A stretch of DNA of 26,729 bases from Paramacrobiotus richtersi (taxonomy: Eukaryota; Tardigrada; Eutardigrada; Parachela; Macrobiotidae). Shown piece after piece: positions 8,341 to 18,249 of the stretch. How positions within the stretch are numbered: position 1 is the stretch's first letter; each line of letters starts with the position of its first letter. The stretch lies in NCBI GenBank assembly GCA_034698045.1, contig JAQGAU010000522.1, forward strand, positions 1-26,729, written 5' to 3'. Made by a program: the position numbers and the translations under genes. The notes under the pieces were generated by a model that was given only the letters and a program-made list of their open reading frames with translations, had not been told where the DNA came from and ran no database searches.

Positions 8341-9280
8341 CAGCAACGTACTGCACTCTGGAGTGAATTGTCTTAAATGAGAGTTGGCTTTTGTGAAACA
8401 TTACACCTTGAGGTTTTAATAATACGGAGCATTAGCACACGACTGCGACTGACGATTGTGAACATCCATTGACGTTCATTACTTATGTTAATTGAGCATG
8501 CACTTTACGTTATTAGCTGTGCAGTGCTTGCTAGTATTCCTGTTCCACATTGTAGGTTTTCCAAGTAGACAGAATGCAGCAAGCAGTCCTTAATGGCGGC
8601 AGACCAGCGTAAACATTCGTGAACTAAGTTGAAAAAAGTCCATCCTCTAGATTCTGAAAGGGTATGAATGTGCAGATATCCGCATTTTCGATCATTCGCT
8701 CAGGTATCATATATTTAATACTGTATATGAAGGGCGACCTGCATACTGATAGACCAATGTTGTTCTGCATTTTGTGATTTTCTTCCAACGCGTGACTGTA
8801 TAAGTGTCAGTTATCGCCGCTGAGTCACTGACGGAAATGCTCACTATCACTTACAGAAATCCGTGGCTGCAACAAGTAAAACTGTTAGTTTTCAGCATTG
8901 GAGTTTTCCTTGGGTTGGCAAAACAAAACCTCTTCCGAATGTTTCGGCAGAACAAAGTTGCGGCAGAGAATTGCTTACAAAAATTGTAACATTTTTATAC
9001 CGAATCAAACAACATTACCCACGTGTTGCGCCCAATAAAATATTGTTTCAGCACGCGTTGTCTGGAGTGCAAAGAGCGCAGAGTTTTAGATATTATTGAC
9101 TGGGTTATGTGAATATTCTACACTCCAGTCAGCTGTGATCCGTCCAGGTGTCTTGAATAATGGTTCCTTTTCAGATCCATGTAAGACTAATTCACCGATA
9201 ACGCTGCAAGCAAACTTTTTCAAGCCGACAAATCCGTGTTACCATGCACAGTTGGAAAAATCCAGGCTCTGTCTTATTAG
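8341..9280. other. Intergenic B-C, about 0.9 kb
   Basis: No supported gene. It contains a second, diverged upstream block (8671-8732) with no gene behind it, then flank sequence alignable to the 5' flanks of D, E and J (near 9020-9180). A deleted paralogue between B and C, or duplication of the flank alone, would explain this. Confidence 0.45.
8671..8732 (+). repeat. Orphan copy of the conserved upstream block
   Basis: TGCAGATATCCGCATTTTCG and TGTATATGAAGG with the usual spacing, but the next exon 1 is more than 700 bases away and has its own block at 9282. Confidence 0.4.
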
Positions 9281-9281
9281 C

Positions 9282-9347
9282 TGGTCCAACATGCAGATAT
9301 CGGTCTATTCGATCACTGGGTTCCCGATGCCATATACGATATGAAGC
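9282..9347 (+). promoter_or_regulatory. Conserved upstream block of gene C
   Basis: TGCAGATATCGGTCTATTCG followed by ATACGATATGAAGCG; it ends about 128 bases before the ATG at 9475. Confidence 0.45.
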
Positions 9348-9474
9348 GTGCCTGGCACATCCACAAACAGCGCTATAATAACAAGCGCAGAACTGGATGC
9401 CGATGCATTGTCTTGTCGTAAAGCAAGGTGTAATTCAGACACACACAGTTTAGGCAGAATAAGATTTCAGTAAA

Positions 9475-10504
9475 ATGTGGACCAGAGTATGGATCATCCT
9501 TCTGTTAAGCCTCAGCGGATATGTTTATACAATGGAAACCAGCGCACTACAGTTACAGGGACCGACTGTGAGTCGGCCATTGACGGCTTCCAGGCAGAAC
9601 CATCCGTGGAACACGTTGAGCGGTTTTTGTCTGATTTTCCAAATTTTGCGTTTTTATCCGGTTCGCCAGTGGCTTCCCCGAATGTGACGAACGCAACCGT
9701 CGGCCCCCGCGACGTTATAGACGAATTCTGCATGTAAGACTTCGATAATATTATTACTTTGCCAATTGTATGGATTTTTAATCGCTGTTATGTATAACAT
9801 ACGGGCGTTAACTTTTACATGCTATGGCTGACTAAAATGTCAACACTGTGTACGCACCAAATAACAACCCGCGCATCATGTAAACACTAGCACATTTATA
9901 ACTGTTCTGTTTTGCAGCAACCTAAACAAAACGGCACTGGCTGTAGCGAGAGTTGTTGCTCGTTGCTCAAACGCGACTGAAGTATGTCAGTCCACACGGT
10001 CCCGCGCGTTCTCGGGACTGCTACATTTCACACCGGACATTTTCTGGGCGGTGACTGAGCTATGCAAAAGTAGTAAAGCAGTGGACTACCTGAGTACCCT
10101 GGCTGACTGCCATGCGAAACTTTTTCGCCAGGCTTCTATCGCTGGTAACACCTATGCGGCTGTCGAACTCGCCGAGAATGAGGAAAATCCGAGGAGTGCT
10201 TGCTTTATTGCCTATGGCCGCAAGTTCGCCTGCCGGTAATACACTATAATTATCATCTGTGCTTAATGTGAACTATTCCTTGATTGCGTTTTGTATATCA
10301 AGGTATCTGCAGTGGACCATGCGAGTCGTTATCAGTCCTAATCGAAACATCATTGGCCAAATTTGTGGAGAACAAGCTCTGGATCTTTCGCAGGAGTTTC
10401 AAGAGGAAGCACTGCGGGCTCTCCGCTGCTCGGAATTCGGTGATTTTGTTGGAGAGACTGGTTATTTGCGCATCGCGCTATACGGTAATGGAAGCGCGCA
10501 TTAG
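9475..10504 (+). pseudogene. Array gene C (beta): one-base frameshift in exon 1
   Basis: Exons: 9475-9733, 9918-10235, 10303-10504; introns of 184 and 67 bp. All splice sites, the signal peptide and ten Cys codons are present, but the AAAA run after the signal peptide (ATGGAAAACC in paralogues) is AAA here (9536-9538). The start codon frame therefore leaves the family frame and stops at 9685-9687. Downstream, exons 2 and 3 are fully open (FTPDIFWAVTELC, GRKFACR, ISPNRN, LRCSEFGDF) and end with TAG. With only one lesion, in a homopolymer, this may be a very young null allele or a sequencing error; if corrected the protein would have about 259 residues. AATAAA signals follow at 10563. Closest paralogue: H. 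Confidence 0.8.
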
Positions 10505-10588
10505 CATAACGCATCCTGGCATCAGTTTAGTTCCGAACGCTGGTTGTGTTGTGTGTCGAAGAAATAAACCTTTTCAATAAAATGGAGC
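10505..10588. other. 3' flank and poly(A) signals of gene C
   Basis: AATAAA occurs at 10563-10568 and again about 14 bases later, within about 75 bases of the stop codon. The same region follows gene H, up to the insertion point at 10588/10589. Confidence 0.6.
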
Positions 10589-11968
10589 CTCAGCAACGCC
10601 CACCGATGCCAACTTGGCACCATAGCGCCACTTATTTTTTCCGACTGTAAGAGCATAAGAATGTTACCTTTTGCGATTGAAATATGAAACAGAGACACTG
10701 ATAAGTAGTTTAAAAAACACCATGCAGTTGTGGGGACTACAGTGTCTTTCCGAGAGAGCACCAAACTTAGCCAATTTGGAGCGTTGAGGGCTCCTCGAGG
10801 TCTACGCTGTGCTGCTCTGCTTTGCGCGATGGTATAATTTCAAGATAAAACACACAGAATCTCCACATGGAACTTAATTATAAAACGCTTCATAATTACC
10901 AAAACAACCAAGCTACCAGAAGCTACGATCAATTAAAAATTTTGATGCCAAATTGGCATCGGTGGGCTTGCAGCATTTTAATTTATTTCTGTTTCATTTT
11001 CGTAATAAAACACCAGACATTTTAAAGCCTCACGACAAGGTACTGTCCGACGCAGTTTTTTTTGGGCTATCTGCTAGCGTTGTTCAATTGGTCATCAGAA
11101 TGACCACTGGTCACCGACACGGATGACCATCGGAAAATGCTGAGTCACCATTTGTCCCTTGTACATGATACATCTTGTTGCATTACGTACGAAGAAAAAC
11201 CTATCTTGACCGCTAACAGCGGTTTCCGGCTTTAGTAAATCTCTGATTTCAGCTATGCCGGTGCAATTTACACAGAATATGCCGTATCTAGCTCTTTCGC
11301 GCTGCTTTTTGGACCGTGGTCGATAACCATGATGGCGCAAGAGGTCATCCCATACAGGAATACTTCCGTAAATGAGCAACGAAACAACGTTTGCCTGTTT
11401 CTTGGTTATTTAAAGGAACCATAGACCAGTTAACATAAAAAGGCTTACTACGGAGAAGATTACTACAATACAGAGCATTATAAAATATCCCGGTATTCCT
11501 GTAGTGGCCAGTTCTGAAGTCTACTAAGCGAAGAACGACTCCCTGCTGTATTTTCTATACTGGGCAGGTCATCTGAACTTGCAAAATGTCGGGAACCTGC
11601 TTTTGACCCCAAAAAAGCCGGTTTTTCAAATGATTTTTCTCTTGAATTAAAAAATGATTTTTACAACTGCCCATTGGTCACTCTGATGACCACCGGGTAC
11701 ATCCCACTGGATAGCCCTGACGAAACTGACCTTATCCAGCGCTTTAAAGACGGACAAACTTTCGTGGCGCATTTAGAAAAAAATAAATTTAAAAGTAATG
11801 AAATTTGGTTCATGCCCACCGATGCCAGTTTGGCACCATACTGCCCTCGCTGACCTATGGTCAGAAAAATTACCAAAAATTTACATTTTCTTAATTGAAT
11901 TTTTTTAACGGTAAATCCAAGTTTTGGAGGCGAAATTCGCACTCCTTCTGGTACCAGGCGGTCGTGGG
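10589..11968. mobile_element. About 1.38-kb insertion behind gene C, unclassified
   Basis: The flank of H (22430-22480) runs without a gap through the point where C holds this segment: ATGGAGC before and TTAA-N-CACGATT after match on both sides. TTAA sits exactly at the right edge and at the empty site of H, which recalls piggyBac-type targets, but the left copy would have to be mutated (CTCA). Inside are three copies of a palindrome-like GATGCCAA...TTGGCA motif (about 10598, 10938, 11814) preceded or followed by CCCACC/GGTGGG, and two TGGTCA...TGACCA palindromes (about 11089, 11671). No transposase was recognised. It is probably a non-autonomous DNA transposon or nested insertions. Confidence 0.5.
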
Positions 11969-12600
11969 TTAAACACGATTACTATTGCGGTCACTGAGAG
12001 CAATGAAATTAACCAACAATCTACCTGTCACATTTTACCTATCTTTAGAAGTTGGTAGAAGTTCTTATTATAATGTGATTTTCATGTACTGTAGTTGCTC
12101 ATAGAATACTCTATACATGAACACCTGTACTAAGTTATTTTTCCGTACAATAAATGAGAAGTCTATCAAGCTCCTCGTTTGAAAACAAGTGTTGCCGGCC
12201 ATTGATTGCCGTTTGCTTACATAGTTTATAGATGCCGTATACATAGCATACGTTTGCTGTACAAATTGCCCCAAGGGGCCCAACTGCTTTCCATCTGCCA
12301 ATATTATCTTTTGTGAGTTCACTGGGTGGTTTTGTGTCTGTACGCAAGTTTTAGTATTTTTCTGAATTTGAAACCTGAAAACGCTCCTTTGCGAGTGTAC
12401 AGTAGGCAGCATACTGCAGTTGCGTGAGAAAGTTTTCCTTTACCCAACACTGACCACGTGTTGTGCATAACCAAATATTATGTAAGAACGTGTCGTCCGG
12501 AGCGCAAATGCAGCCAGGTGAATTTCAACGGTCGACTGCCCAGTATCAACGAGCGCACACTATTTTGCGAAATCCAGGCTTCTATCATATGATAGGGTCG
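11969..12600. other. Intergenic C-D, left part
   Basis: The stretch matches the flank behind H (22443-22681), including GGTCACTGAGAGCAATGAAA and GATTGCCGTNTGCTTACATA, so it belongs to the duplicated block. No gene is supported on either strand. Confidence 0.5.
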
Positions 12601-12663
12601 AACGTGGCAAATATCCTTCTCTTCAAGCGCTGGGTTTTCAAGATGACATATCCGATATGAAGC
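12601..12663 (+). repeat. Extra copy of the conserved upstream block before gene D
   Basis: GTGGCAAATATCCTTCTCTT then GATGACATATCCGATATGAAG. It lies about 370 bases before gene D, which has its own block. Its closest relative is the block fused to gene I (23041-23095; shared CAAGCGCTGGGTTTTCAAGA). Confidence 0.5.
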
Positions 12664-12860
12664 AGATATTATCGATTGGGTCGTGTGAAATTTTAACAAT
12701 ACAGTCAGCTGTATTTGGGTCAGGTGTTTTGAGTAATATTCTTTTTTAGATTAACACGAGATTAGTTGACCACTAACAACATTACGCCAAGAAAACATTT
12801 GAAAGCGGACAAATCGGTACTAAGGTGAAAAATCTGGGCCCTGTCTTGTGAGCTGCTCGA

Positions 12861-12924
12861 ACGTGGCAGATATCGGTCTCTTCGATCACTACTGTTTTCC
12901 AGATGGCATATTTGATATGAAGCG
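12861..12924 (+). promoter_or_regulatory. Conserved upstream block of gene D
   Basis: GTGGCAGATATCGGTCTCTT and TTTGATATGAAGCG; it ends about 110 bases before the ATG at 13032. Confidence 0.45.
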
Positions 12925-13031
12925 TTTTTGGTACAAGCAAAGCCATAGGTATTATCAAACGTGACACTGGATGCCGGTGTATCTTTTAACTCAGACACTC
13001 ACAGCTTAAGAAAAATAAGGTTTTAACTAAA

Positions 13032-14109
13032 ATGTGGATTAGAATATGTATCCTCCTTCTGTTAACCGTCAGCGGATACGTTCACACAATGGAAAACCAG
13101 CGCACTACAGTCACAGATACTGACTGTCAGTCGGCAGTCGACGGCTTACGGACACACCCATCCGGAAAATACATTAGGCAGTTTGTGACAAATTTTCCAA
13201 GCTTCGCCTTTTTAAAAGGCTATCCGGCGGTTCCTCCGAATACAACGAACACAACTCTCGGCCCTCGAGACATTATAGATACATTCTGCATGTAAGAGTT
13301 CGTTCTGATATTACTTTGCCAGTTGTATGGATTTTTGATCGCTGTTATGTATAGCATAGCCGCGTTCATTTTAGCATGGTACGGCTGACAACCTGTCAAC
13401 GATAAACAACATTGCTTAATCTCTACAGTTAAGCAGAGGATTTAAGATAAAAACAACCGACTACTTGCTTCGCCGGGAACTGTGTACTCATCATGTAAAC
13501 ACTAGCAAAATGTCTAACTCCTTTGTTTTGCAGTCACTTAAACAAGACGGCACCCGCAGTAGAGAGAGTTGTTGATCACTGCTCAAGCGCGACTGAAAAA
13601 TGTCCACGATCCCGCCTGATATTCGAAATGCTACCTTTCACACCGGACGTTTTGCGGGCGGTGACTGAGTTATGTAACAGTAGTAAAGCAGTGGATTACC
13701 TGAATACCCTGGGTGGCTGCCATCGCAAAATTATCCACCAAGCTTCTATCGCTGGCAACAGCAACGCGGTGGACGAACTCGCCGAGAGTGAGGAGAACCC
13801 GAGGATCGCTTGCTTTATTTTCTATGACCGCAAGTATATTTGCCGGTAATTTACTATATCTTTGCTTGAATTTTAGCCGTTCCTTGATTGTACTGTTGTA
13901 TATCAAGGTATCTACAGTGGACCGAGCGAGTGATTATCCATCCTAACCGAGACAGCATTGGCCAAATTTGTGGAGAACAAGCCCTGGATCTTGCGCGGGT
14001 GTTCCAGGAGGAAGCGCTGCGGGCTCTACGTTGCTCGGAATTCGGTGATTTTGTTGGGGAGACTGGCTGGAAACGTATCACGGCACGTGGCAACGGAAGC
14101 GCGCATTAA
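13032..14109 (+). CDS. Array gene D (beta): secreted 10-Cys protein, 257 aa
   Basis: Exons: 13032-13291, 13534-13845, 13908-14109; introns of 242 and 62 bp, phase 2, donors GTAAGA and GTAATT. A signal peptide (core ILLLLTVSGY) is followed by a short exon-1 loop with N-T-T and N-T-T sequons and the beta signature GPRDIIDTFC. Exon 2 has HLNKTA, six Cys and FTPDVLRAVTELC; exon 3 has IHPNRDSIGQIC and LRCSEFGDFVGETGW. The joined frame is open from ATG to TAA. It is the shortest intact member because beta genes lack the PAD-N-x-T insert of the alpha loop. Closest paralogue: I, which is broken. No AATAAA was seen; AATTAA occurs near 14167. Function unknown. Confidence 0.87.
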
Positions 14110-14611
14110 CATAACTTGCCTTGGCATCGTTTAAGTTCTGGGCGTTGGTTTTGTTATGTGTTGAACAATTAATCTATTACATTATTACATTTGTTACGCC
14201 GTATTTGCTTGCAATCATTGGATTTTTTTTTGCTGATAAAATAAGCCGTCTTGATGTTTCTTTTGTCAGAAAAGAATTATTGCAGCAATTTACTAGGAAA
14301 TTTTCTTTACCGAGATAAAAGACATCGACCAGCGTGTTTCCCGTGTGCATTTGTGCACGACATAACACCATGAGAATGCAGTGTCTGCAGCGCAGAGTTT
14401 CAGATATTATCGACTGGTTCCCATGTGGAATTTCATAACCAGTCAACTGCGATCCGATTAAGTGTCTTTAATAATAGTTCGGCTTGAGATCACAACGATT
14501 GTAATTTCTCAGTAGCCATAACGGGACAAGCAACCATCGATGGCATCTGGCCAACGTTAACATCCATCGACTAAGTTGGGAAATTTTGGCATCTGTGTTG
14601 TAAGCGGGTTC
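14110..14611. other. Intergenic D-E
   Basis: No gene. It is alignable over most of its length to the I-J spacer (24165-24668), including GATAAAAGACATCGAC and CAAGCAACCATCGATGGCAT, which supports the block duplication. Confidence 0.55.
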
Positions 14612-14675
14612 GATCTGGCAGATATCGGTTTCTTCAACTCTCTTCGGTTCGAGATGACATACCTGATACGAAGGC
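14612..14675 (+). promoter_or_regulatory. Conserved upstream block of gene E
   Basis: TGGCAGATATCGGTTTCTTC then GATGACATACCTGATACGAA; it ends about 150 bases before the ATG at 14825. Confidence 0.45.
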
Positions 14676-14824
14676 GCTGACTGACTTGTAAGATTGTGTG
14701 GTAAATACACTAAAACAAACACCGCCATATCAAGTTTAGCACAGCACGCCGATGCACTGTCATTTTATTTCCAAAACAATATTTGCAACAGACGCGGGAT
14801 TTCTAGAAACAAGGCATTAATAGC

Positions 14825-15913
14825 ATGTCGAGAGTATGGATTATCCTGCTGTTGAGCGTCAGCGGATATGTCCATGCAGTGGAACACCAGCGCACCAAAG
14901 ATACGGACTGTGAGGCGGCCATCGATGGCTTAAAAGCAGAACCAACCGGCGTCTACATTGTGAAGCTTTTTTCCGCTTTTCCAAGTCTCGCAGCGGAAAC
15001 CGGTAGGGGGTGTGTGCATTCACCTAATGCAACACTGGCGGAAGAACTCGGTTTCCCGGCGGATCCAACGAACGCAACTCGCCTTCAAGAAGCTATGGGT
15101 GAATTCTGCCTGTAAGATTCAAGCCTGTAAGATTATGATATTGGTTCATCGATTGTGTGGCGCTTAAACGGTGCCCCGGCCCCTGCTTATTGCAGCAAAC
15201 AGGCGTTATCTTGTACGCAGCAAGATTGAGAAAATGTTAACGACAAGGAGTGTACAGGAATCTGTACAGGATCAACTGCGTCACACTGTCCTGTATATGA
15301 AGTAGAAAGGTTTCTGTAACTCTTCTATTTGCAGTAACGTAAACAAAACTGCACAAGCGGTAGCGAAGGTTGTTGATCGCTGCACACGCGCTTCAGGAGA
15401 ATGCTCATCCCGCGCGCTAATGGACTGATACCTTTTACACCTGACGTTCTCTGGGCGGTGGCGAAGTTATGTGCAAGTAGTAATGCAGTGGACTACCTGA
15501 ATACCCTGGGACACTGCCGTACCAAAATTATTAGCCATCCTTCTTTCAGTCGTACGAGACATGCGGGGCAGGAGCTCGCAAACAGCGAGGAGAATCCGAA
15601 GATTGCTTGTCTTATTTCATATGGCCGTAAATATGCTTGCCGGTAATGGACTATCTTTGTATTTCAACGTCAAAGGTTCATTTTTTCTTGATTGTACTTT
15701 TATGTATAAAGTTATATCCAGCTGACCGTGCCAGCACTCAACCAGCGTAGCGGAAACAGCATTCTGGAGACGTGTGGACAACAAGCGCACAACCTAGCGC
15801 TGGGGTTCCAGAAGGATGCTGTGCGGGCGCTACGTTGTTCAGAATTCGGTGATTTTGTTAGAACTTTTGATTGGATGAGTGTCAACTATCGCGCGGATGG
15901 AAGCGCGCCTTAA
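14825..15913 (+). pseudogene. Array gene E (alpha): one-base frameshift in exon 2
   Basis: Exons: 14825-15111, 15335-15642, 15712-15913; introns of 223 and 69 bp. Exon 1 is intact (signal peptide, an extra Cys in the loop, one PADPTNAT sequon unit, EFC). In exon 2 one base is missing near 15419-15423 compared with J and A (GCGCTA-ATGG), giving a TGA at 15426-15428 in the family frame. Beyond it the shifted frame is open with all remaining Cys, and exon 3 is intact. The intron 2 acceptor is AAAG-T rather than AAG-G, still giving Arg at the junction. A single lesion means young null allele, assembly error or sequencing error. AATAAA lies at 15981-15986. Closest paralogue: J. Confidence 0.8.
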
Positions 15914-15986
15914 CAGGAACATGCCGTTGCATCGGCAGAACTTCGAAATTTTGAGTAATAGATTTCGTTTTGTGATGGAAAATAAA

Positions 15987-16550
15987 CCCTGTAGAAAGAT
16001 TACAGCATGAACAAATACAACAGTTCGGATAAAACTTACAACCCGCTCGGATAATCCATCGTAAGGGACGGCGCATGGTTAATAAAGCCAGTCGTAACGT
16101 ATCGTGTAGAGTGGCTGTGTCGCTGTGACGTTTGCAGCAATTATTGTAACCTAGTTTTGTGTGCAGTCGAAAGCGTTCAGTTTAAAAAAGTGCTCATCTT
16201 CGTCTGCGAGGTACTTTACGGTAGCTGTGTACTGTTATAGCGGCAGTACCAACTGGCAACGGAGAAGCTTGGACAGCAAAGAAAGAAGAGAAGGAGAAGT
16301 AAGTGTAAATAGAAGAAGAAATGCTTTTTGCGCGTGTTTCGTCTTCTTTTTAATAAAAGTATAATCTATTCCTAACTATGAACTACCTGAACGCTGCATT
16401 AGGATGGAACGCCGAGAGTTGTAAAAACGCAATAACTGCCAAAAGAAACACGGTTATGAACGGAACGAGGATAAAGTAGATACTGCACTTTCTTTACGAT
16501 TGTTTGGGTTTTTTGTATTTTTTTCTATGCAGCAAATTAAATTATCCGTA
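15987..16550. other. About 0.56-kb insertion behind gene E
   Basis: E and J share 3' flanks up to about 15980 and again from about 16550 (ACTCAT, then AATAAGC-GATG), but J has almost nothing in between. The extra stretch contains two AATAAA signals (near 16080 and 16350) and no coding frame I trust. It may be a solo LTR or other short transposon; no target duplication could be confirmed. Confidence 0.35.
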
Positions 16551-17214
16551 CTACTCATGTTTAATAAGCGGATGTCACGAATATTAATCTAAAGAAAACC
16601 AGTATTCATTATTCAAGATTGTTTCATTCAAGAGTTGGCAGTGGTACATATACATAGCAGTACAGCTGATTATAGAGTACCAACTAAAACAGCTTCGCTT
16701 TGGAGCATTAAATGTTCTTATTCAAAATTGCAGTATTTAGAATGAGACTGAGATTTGGACTGCTTCAAATTCCCCTTCCATAGTATAAGTTTTCTAAACC
16801 GGAGTAATTGGGGCCATTATCGGGCAACACGTACTAACGGACAGTACACAGTATCTGAGGTTGAATTTCTCCGGTTGGTGTTCTGAATAATACTATAATA
16901 TCTGATAATCATGTGAGAAAGATCTCATGTTCTAAGTTAGAAAATGCCTCGCAGCTCACAAATGTTATGAGAATCGAGTTGAACGGACTGCACAGAAAGG
17001 AAGATATGGTCGGTGCGTTAGTGTGCGGCCACAACCTCCGTCCAGTTCAAAACATTCAGTGTAGTCAGCGGGAGCGGTGTAATGTGAGATGAAAATGATA
17101 TTGCTTCTCAGTGGCGGTAAGGCATGAAGAAATCCTCGGCAACAACTGAGCAGCGTTAATAATATTAATTTTTGGAACTAGAATGAAGATCTTCTAACCT
17201 GGACGGACTTCAGA
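16551..17214. other. Intergenic E-F, gamma-type 5' flank
   Basis: No gene. Stretches such as CTTCCATAGTATAAGTTTTC (16776) recur before K (26460) and, more diverged, before G (18470), marking the long 5' flank of gamma genes. Confidence 0.5.
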
Positions 17215-17270
17215 AATATCACTTACTTCATTCAGTAGCTTTGAGATTCTTTGTTCGATATGAAGCGCTG
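17215..17270 (+). promoter_or_regulatory. Conserved upstream block of gene F (still + oriented)
   Basis: A diverged block with TTTGAGATTCTTTGTTCGA and GATATGAAGCGCTGC, matching the block of G. It keeps the + orientation although the exon 1 that follows is inverted. Confidence 0.4.
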
Positions 17271-17362
17271 CTTGTCAGTTTATGTTGAAAATTGTGGGAA
17301 AAAACTAGCTCCATAAAACGCCGCTTCCATTCAACCGGCGTGTTCATCCCGATAAACCTTAC

Positions 17363-17666
17363 GAGCAGAAGTCATCCATTGCTTCTCGTGGATTTTTTGG
17401 ATTCTGCGAAAAATCACTTTGCTCTCCGTGAGTCGCATTCACGGAATCCGTACTTGCATTCACGGGATCCGGACAGTAATCCTGAGCCACTCCGAGACTT
17501 GGCAAAGCAGATACAAGACTGCCAATGTGGTCCCATGGCTTTCCCGCAGCGTCTTCAAGGCCGTTCAGAGCCAACTGACAATCAGTAGTTGTATAGTGGG
17601 GTTGGTTGCCGTTGCTTGAACATATCCGCTGATGAACAGGAGGATTGGCCTCACGTTGGTCCACAT
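17363..17666 (-). pseudogene. Gene F exon 1, inverted
   Basis: On the minus strand the sequence starts with ATG at 17666 and encodes a gamma-type signal peptide and exon-1 body, ending NPREAMDDFC plus a GTAAGG donor. The body is in a different frame from the ATG, because of a 2-base change near 17590 compared with G. Its 5' flank (up to about 17745) and the first bases of intron 1 (down to about 17340) are inverted with it, whereas the upstream block and exon 2 of F are on the + strand. It therefore cannot be spliced to exon 2. Confidence 0.8.
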
Positions 17667-17920
17667 TTGATCAAAGCTTTTTGTGTCTGGTTTAACTGCT
17701 GTTTTGCTTCTCGGCAAATATCGGTACTCGTACATCTAGCGCAAATTTAGGTAGCAAATTTACATAGCTCCCGCACAAACTGTAGTAAACCATCAGTTAC
17801 TTCTACTTAAGTAACGGAGCATAACTGGTATCTTCATCTGCTTGAAATACAGGGGAGCTTTACCCGAAACATCATAACATCATTCAACGAGAGTGTTTCT
17901 AATCTTTTAACTTATTGCAG

Positions 17921-18249
17921 GTACATGAACAAAACCGCACAAATTCAATCGGACGTTGTTGACCGATGCTCACCGGGCTCCTCAACCGTGTCCGAGTCTA
18001 GCAGTAGGACAACTGCCACCCTTCGCACCTGACGTTTTTTGGGCGGTGACAAATGTATGTCAGAGTAACAAAGCCATGGACTACGTGAACACTTTGGCAC
18101 ACTGCTATACCAAGATCACTGGCCAGCCTTCCCATACTGCCTTCCCACACACGACCTCCACAGCAAGTGCATCAGGAACTCAGAGACAGTGAGGAGAACC
18201 CACTGATCGCTTGCTTTGTTACATATGGACGCAAGTACTTTTGCCGATA
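17921..18249 (+). pseudogene. Gene F exon 2, frameshifted, exon 3 lost
   Basis: After a normal acceptor (TTATTGCAG) the exon starts Y-M-N-K-T-A and follows the family for about 30 codons, then loses frame; the middle (APDVFWAV, MDYVNTLAHC) is open in another frame and a third stretch (LIACFVTYGRKYFC) in yet another. The donor is ATAAGG instead of GTAAGG, so the splice site is lost. No exon 3 follows: the sequence passes directly into 3' flank similar to 16560-16640. It is an old pseudogene with at least three independent lesions. Confidence 0.8.

Noticed and set aside
8804..9344. Small frames in the B-C spacer
   Set aside because: They overlap conserved flank shared with other array spacers, have no family features and no signal of coding.
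9477..9737. Frame giving the body of gene C exon 1 as a separate ORF
   Set aside because: It has no ATG with a signal peptide; it is the body of exon 1 displaced by the one-base deletion.
11095..11379. Minus-strand open frame of about 95 codons inside the insertion behind C
   Set aside because: No ATG start (opens with TTG), no recognised domain, and its end overlaps a palindromic repeat that also produces a similar-looking peptide at 11661-11942. Coding is not supported.
11661..12412. Minus-strand open frames at 11661-11942 and 12068-12412
   Set aside because: They lie in repeat-derived or duplicated spacer sequence; the matching spacer behind H does not preserve the frames.
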